Source of the DNA: Smittia aterrima
Taxonomy: Eukaryota > Arthropoda > Insecta > Diptera > Chironomidae
DNA length: 64,000 bases
Reading direction: 5' to 3'
Assembly: GCA_033063855.1 (NCBI GenBank)
Contig: CP093829.1
Span: forward strand, 10,736,243-10,800,242
The position numbers and the translations under genes are program-made. Shown piece after piece: positions 60,765 through 64,000 of the stretch. The first letter of the stretch is position 1; each line of letters begins with the position of its first letter. Under the pieces are notes generated by a model, which was given only the letters and a program-made list of their open reading frames with translations, was not told where the DNA came from and did not search any database.

Positions 60765-62602
60765 TTATTTGCGCTTAGATGATTTTGATGCAACCCATGT
60801 ACGATAAGGATTAGCAGAAACCTTTGTGAGACGAGATGTAAACGGCTCTTTAGCGTCAGCTTTTGTTTGTTCTGCGATGTGAGTGACAATGTTATCAAAA
60901 GCTTGACCGGGACTGGTTCCATACTGCTCTCTCCAAACCAGTTCATCCAAAAATTGCTGAATTATTTGACGACTAAGCAAACTGAGAGTATTCTGGAACA
61001 TGCGTGGCACAATTCGTCGCAAGTAATCCATAATGTTAGAGTTGCTATTACTGATCTTTGCTTGATCCTGTGGCGAGACTTGAACAATGTTTTTGAATCC
61101 CATTTGATGAAGAACATTCTTGTCGACTGTTAGATCAGTGAGAATTGTAGATTCACGTGAAACCCATTCGCCCAGTGGTTCCAGGATCTTAGCAAACCGC
61201 TTCTTGTGGTTCTGTTCTCCGTCTGTAAGTGGCTCCACAGCACGCAGTCTCACTGATTTCTGATCGTGATCTAGAATGCCCAAAACTTCTACTTTCACCT
61301 GACGTTGCTTCCCATCTTGAGTCGTGGTCCCTAAAGAAATTACACCAATCTCTATTTTCTTGTTATTTCCTCCCATTTTGCCCATATGTGTCTGAAGAGC
61401 AAGTGTACAAACCGAACGCAACCAGCTGTAAAAGTTCTTCAAGTATAGATTATCAACCTTGACCCACTGCACTACGTTTGTAACATTCGTTTGACAAGTC
61501 CAATGATAAATAAGCTTGAGCAGAACTGTGGGAGCATATGGAGCGCCTTCAAAGATTGATCGATTGAAAACCGAGACGAAACGTGTGGGACAGCATTGAG
61601 AAATCCAAACATAGCCTCCTGAATACGGAAATTTTGCCGCATCCGAGTACATCCCCAACTTCAGATTTCGCCCAGAGTGAACTTGGCACTGTTGCTCGGA
61701 TTTAACGAGTCCTTGTTGAATGAGCCATTCGGTGAACTTGACAGCTTGATGCATTAAAACACTTTTTACTTTGCAATCTAGTGTAGAGCGATCGTTCTTG
61801 AATGTTTCCTTGACACTGGAATGAAAGAATATGGTCAGATTGATATAATGGAGAATATCATCTTTCATATTACCGAAGCGAAGGACGTGCTACGACAACC
61901 AGCGACGGGAATGTTTTTCCATTCAATTTGTTAAACGATACTTCAGTAGCATCGCTGGTGTTGTCATCTTTAGTCAGATCAACGACAGCTGTAGGTTTAC
62001 GTTTAGCGGCTTCTGTTCCTACAACAAGTCCACCAACAGCTTTAAAAGAAAGAAGATTAATTGTAGAAGAAGTTTGACAAATGTGTTGAAATTAAGAAGT
62101 AATTACCTGATGATTCTGTTGGTCGCACGTTGCTAACGCTTGTGATACTTGGCGCTTTTTCGTGTTTGATTTTCTTTTCCTTCTTCTTATCCTTAGCCTT
62201 TCGTCTCGACAAGGGAATTGTATCTTCGTCCTCGTCTGAATCAACCGCAAGTATTTCACGCTCACGCTTTCTAGATTTCTCTCGTTTTGGTTCTTTCTTG
62301 TTAAACGATGAAATTGGCTTGGAGAATTCATCAAGACCAGGAACAGGGCCTAAGATCTCGTAGGCTGAAAATATTTCTCCGGAGAAAATATTTTGAGCAT
62401 CCCCAATAACTTCTTTGAGCCGATTCTTGATGTCGTTATGTTCCTTCAAGCTCTTGTCGTAGAAAGCTTTTTGAAATTCATTCAGCTCCTCGTCGAAACA
62501 ATCAAGTTGTAGAATTTGGTTTGGATCTGTTGGGGCAGACACAACAATGACGGAATCATCATCGGTAGTCTCAGTAGCAGTTGTTGTGTCATATGTAACC
62601 AT
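60765..62602 (-). CDS. Nuclear protein with degenerate ISXO2-type transposase domain and SUMO-interaction motifs
   Basis: Exons are 62602-62107, 62039-61874 and 61815-60765, giving 570 residues. Residues 245-530 match the layout of ISXO2/IS1595 transposases: EWLIQQGLV, a broken zinc-knuckle region, GGYVWISQCC, SIFEGAPYAPTVLLKLIYHW, a helical block, KKIEIGVISLG, STILTDLTVDKN, and FLDELVWREQYG near the end. The family's catalytic residues read EIDE, TD and IEG; here they are EIGV (Gly377), LTD (Asp447 kept) and IMD (Met482), so it should be inactive as a transposase. DSVIVV (17-21) and VVDLTKDD (184-191) are classic SUMO-interaction motifs, and residues 105-155 are Lys/Arg/Glu-rich. A 5' untranslated intron ends just before the ATG. 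No terminal repeats were seen. The fold assignment comes from remembered family motifs. Confidence 0.75.
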
Positions 62603-63388
62603 CCTAAAATCAAAAAAGATTTAATTAGTTGGTAGAAATATTTTTATCAGAAAAATGGTATTTACGTGATGCTACTTGAAGCTTTATATGATGATTTTGG
62701 AGAAAACTTTTTGAGGCTTGTGTACAATGTCTCTTCGTGACAGCAAATCTTATATTTTCCTCGCAATCTTTAATTTTTACAATCGTCCAATTCAGCCGCA
62801 ATTTCGCATCATGAATGCGTTCAGTTGAAAAAAAAGTTTTTGTTTGAAAATATTTTCGAAACTAATTTTGTGGCGGGAAATTTAAAAATTCTGAAATTTG
62901 AAATAATTGAATTGGTTTAGGAAGAGCCAAGATAAGCAAACCGCAAACAGCATCCAACTTTGCGTACAATTGAAATAATTTCATCTTCACGACGCTGCAA
63001 AATTCAACATCCAACGGGAAAGTTGAAGCATGCGCATATCAAATAAAATCTCACATGTGTCGAGAGGAAAGGGAAAATTGATTTTTTCACATTTTCACGT
63101 AGTGAATATTTTCATGATATTATTTGTTTGGAAAGTGTCCGAACACCACGTAATAACTAAAAGAGAAAATATTAAAAGGAAAAATACTATTCTCATCTGA
63201 AGGTCGCGTGTAAACAAAATTTGACTTGTGAATAGCGGAAATCTTAATGGTGTCTTAAACGTTACTAAAGTTAAAAGTTTTTATTGCCCGGGGAAAACAG
63301 AAATAAAATTTAAACATAGACAAGCTTCGGAAGTATTTCTTTAAATTTCTCGAGACGGTGAACAGAAAAATTTCATTTTACAGTCAAA
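62603..63388. other. Divergent intergenic region between the transposase-derived gene and TMEM35-like gene
   Basis: Holds the 5' untranslated exons of both genes: a minus-strand acceptor lies directly before the start codon at 62602 and a plus-strand acceptor (TTTTACAG) just before 63384. No other gene was seen. Confidence 0.5.
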
Positions 63389-64000
63389 ATGACTTCGATA
63401 GTATTAAAAAGTTAGCAGAAATAGGAACAAACTTAATTTCTCGAATCATTCACAATCGTTTGCTTATTTTTAGGCCTCTCAATTCTTTTGGGGTGTTTCT
63501 TCATTTTCATGGGATTTATGAAGATCAGTCCGTATATAAGTAAAGAACTGCACCGAGATTTGGTAAGTAATTTGTATCATGATATTAACAATAATAAACA
63601 CTATTAATTTTTAATGCATTAATCATCTCAAGTTCTCATTAAAAAAACAAGTTCCGATTTTTCCACGGAACGCAAAAAGTAACGTTCAGTTCTATAAATA
63701 ATCACCTGCGAAAAACATCGAAACCAAAGAAAATATTCATGTAAAAATTTCTTATTTAGCTGACGAAATGCACGAGACATTTAATTCGTTCTATTAACCG
63801 AACATTGTAACATTTCTTTCGCGATGAGTCGCATCACGTCATCATAGCCACTTATTTCCACTTATTTTCACGTCATCATAGAATAAACAACGACACCTTA
63901 ACTTAATAACTTATTTTCCTATACTATCTCTTTTAGCGTAAGCATTATGTTAAATATGCAAAGGTTTTTCCGATGGCGAGCATGCTTGAATTAAGAATAC
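63389..64000 (+). CDS. TMEM35/NACHO-like acetylcholine receptor chaperone, 3' end missing
   Basis: Small ER membrane protein; TMEM35A (NACHO) helps nicotinic receptors assemble. Exons 63389-63410, 63474-63562 and 63937-64000 (continuing off the window) join in phase. The visible N-terminus has a short leader, a first membrane segment (LSILLGCFFIFMGFMKI), then SPYISKELHRDL and KHYVKYAKVFPM, which fits the TMEM35 signature of GLFFVFMG-type helix followed by KL/ITP and a basic helix. The first coding exon is only 22 bases. The rest, including the last helices, is beyond the window, so the assignment rests on about 58 residues. Confidence 0.72.
63835..63881. repeat. Short direct repeat in the TMEM35-like intron
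   Basis: CACGTCATCATAG occurs at 63835-63847 and again at 63869-63881, with CCACTTATTT twice between them. It looks like a simple local duplication about 34 bases long. No function is apparent. Confidence 0.6.

Noticed and set aside
60765..62602. Active transposable element
   Set aside because: Introns, broken catalytic triad and no terminal inverted repeats or target-site duplication seen.
63358..63473. Open frame starting at 63358 as the TMEM35-like start
   Set aside because: It reads through an intron; MTSIVLK at 63389 joined to 63474 gives the conserved N-terminal helix.

Overview
The window is AT-rich nuclear DNA of an insect. Genes have many short GT-AG introns (mostly 54-75 bases), AATAAA poly(A) signals and a dipteran-like gene set: group III chitinase, an insect CUB secreted protein, a ZAD transcription-factor-type protein, and Egfrap-like SH2 proteins. 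A nematoceran fly, perhaps a non-biting midge, is my best guess; the order is fairly safe, the family is inference. All exon structures below were built by hand from splice signals, reading phase and remembered family motifs, with no alignment or transcript data.

Layout. 1-3530 (+): 3' part of chitinase 7. 3979-5448 (+): two small secreted orphan genes. 5512-6108 (-) SRP19 and 6349-7777 (+) GGPP synthase share a 240-base divergent promoter. 8482-9673 (-): first of three Egfrap-like SH2 genes. 9674-13763: no gene seen. 13764-16296 (-): IFT80. 16297-20873: no gene. 20874-22087 (+): second SH2 gene. 22980-24554 (+): gamma-glutamyl hydrolase. 28631-29985 (+): CUB protein. 31887-32873 (+): EMI-EGF-EMI protein. 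38070-38816 (-): third SH2 gene. 39041-48824: the largest gap, no gene seen. 48825-56839 (-): Nedd4 with two alternative first exons; an intronless PH-domain gene (49384-50943, +) sits inside its last intron. 57366-58771 (-): ZAD/AT-hook protein. 58956-60649 (+): Edc3. 60765-62602 (-): a nuclear protein derived from an ISXO2-type transposase. 63389-64000 (+): start of a TMEM35/NACHO-like gene.

The genes do not form one pathway. SRP19 (protein targeting), GGPP synthase (prenylation), Edc3 (mRNA decay), IFT80 (cilia) and Nedd4 (ubiquitination) are core genes; chitinase, CUB, EMI and orphan genes encode secreted products. The most unusual observations are two 91% identical introns in one SH2 gene, an SH2 paralog lacking the phosphotyrosine-binding arginine, a catalytically degenerate domesticated transposase with SUMO-interaction motifs, and a nested gene in the intron that splits the Nedd4 catalytic cysteine codon.
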